Shown one piece after another: positions 63,692 through 64,000 of a DNA stretch of 64,000 nucleotides; position 1 is the stretch's first letter; every line of letters begins with the position of its first letter. The stretch is from positions 62,001 to 126,000 of the forward strand of contig CABUWI010000003.1 of the NCBI GenBank assembly GCA_902495245.1, read 5' to 3'. Under the pieces are notes generated by a model. The model did not search any database. It had not been told where the DNA came from and saw nothing but the letters and a program-made list of their open reading frames with translations. Both the position numbers and the translations under genes were made by a program. The DNA comes from an uncultured Porphyromonadaceae bacterium (GTDB lineage: Bacteria > Bacteroidota > Bacteroidia > Bacteroidales > Muribaculaceae).

Positions 63692-63809
63692 GGGCGGTCC
63701 ATGGACCGCCCCTACATTGGAGATGGATTTTATTGGCGCGTGAGCATAAATGTCATTTTGCAACACTCTCTCCCTTTGTGGCGCGACACGCCCGCGGAAG
63801 AATCCGCGG
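63692..63809. repeat. Two type-A-like palindromes with different cores
   Basis: gggcggtccatggaccgccc (63692-63711) is followed by ctac; ccgcggaagaatccgcgg (63792-63809) is followed by ctcctatt. Each has the same outer word as the type-A palindromes but a different palindromic core. The 63280-63834 gap holds only these repeats and hairpins. Confidence 0.7.
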
Positions 63810-63834
63810 CTCCTATTCTAATTCTTACACGGTA

Positions 63835-64000
63835 TTATATTTTGAAGGCCTTGAAAAAGTCTTCGGAGCTTGCATAATGAGTAATTCTTCCGGCTCTAAT
63901 GTCATCATAGGCCTCATCGAGTCCGCAGTATTGTTTGCTTACAGTCGTTTTTTCTATTGGTGGGGTTAGGGTTGGCGGGAGTATTTGGCGAAGGCGCGGG
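63835..64000 (-). CDS. RelB/DinJ-like antitoxin, C-terminal part (runs off the window)
   Basis: On the minus strand a frame is open from the window edge to the stop at 63835-63837, 54 residues. Its last 29 residues (GLDEAYDDIRAGRI, then THYASSEDFFKAFKI) have the form of the C-terminal toxin-binding tail of RelB/DinJ-type antitoxins (G-L-x-x-A-x-x-D-I-x-x-G-R-I ... S-x-E-D-F-F-K). The N-terminal DNA-binding part would lie beyond 64000. No toxin frame follows in the DNA downstream of it here, so it may be an orphan or have its toxin on the other side. Confidence 0.6.
   Translation of the reverse strand, partial: PRLRQILPPTLTPPIEKTTVSKQYCGLDEAYDDIRAGRITHYASSEDFFKAFKI

Noticed and set aside
63670..63969. 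99-codon plus-strand frame
   Set aside because: It starts within palindromic repeats and lies opposite the antitoxin-like frame, which has a better family match.

Overview
The window is a stretch of a Bacteroidota (Bacteroidales) chromosome, probably from a gut lineage such as Muribaculaceae. The signs are a fused LpxC/FabZ gene, a complete Bat (aerotolerance) operon, a three-subunit succinate dehydrogenase/fumarate reductase, a TGS-type uridine kinase-like protein, DUF4294 and DUF4369 proteins, and repeated Bacteroidota promoters of the form TTTG-N19..23-TAnnTTTG. The family-level guess is inference; no rRNA gene is present to confirm it. Most of the DNA is GC-rich, so the AT-rich patches stand out by eye.

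Layout: 73-7273 (minus) holds fmt and an RluA-type pseudouridine synthase, then a terminator, then a tightly overlapping operon ilvA-prmA-mazG-topB-Cys-rich small membrane protein-thioredoxin. A four-helix-bundle gene (7387-7950) and an alkaline phosphatase/lipoprotein pair follow. 10393-13096 (minus) is ettA, def, ruvX. 13344-16559 (minus) is the lipid A block lpxD-lpxC/fabZ-lpxA. Plus-strand genes from 16680 are engB, an HU protein, an HU-like/transmembrane/LysM-like protein, and the Bat operon (18621-26943: moxR, DUF58, DUF4381-like, batA, batB/C, batD, batE). A small DNA-binding protein, a Usp protein and a TM2 protein follow.

28940-34720 surrounds a tRNA-Gly(CCC). Downstream of the tRNA is an AT-rich four-gene cluster: a GT-C-like membrane protein, a UbiA-family protein with the signatures of decaprenyl-phosphate phosphoribosyltransferase, a HAD-IB phosphatase, and a second GT-C-like membrane protein. 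I infer a polyprenyl-phosphate pentofuranose pathway feeding a surface glycan. This is the best candidate here for an undescribed system.

34895-44151 holds the frdCAB-type operon, ligA, the TGS/uridine kinase-like gene and a 5'-nucleotidase lipoprotein. 44180-61202 (plus) holds ferritin, panB, an outer-membrane beta-barrel receptor, a carboxynorspermidine synthase-like enzyme, a ROK kinase, ruvB, a Crp/Fnr regulator, purT, nadB, a DUF4294 protein, a MATE transporter, an Ig-like lipoprotein and an iron-containing alcohol dehydrogenase.

The gaps at 13.2, 45.6-45.9, 61.2-61.7 and 63.3-63.8 kb hold two families of dispersed palindromic repeats. At 61.25-61.65 kb two inverted copies flank the 5' scrap of an IS200/REP-type Y1 transposase, which looks like a decayed REPtron. 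Two gene remnants lie outside the long reading frames: a SpoU-type RNA methyltransferase tail (48391-48474) and the C-terminal end of a RelB/DinJ-like antitoxin running off the window (63835-64000). No CRISPR array, intact insertion sequence or rRNA was seen.
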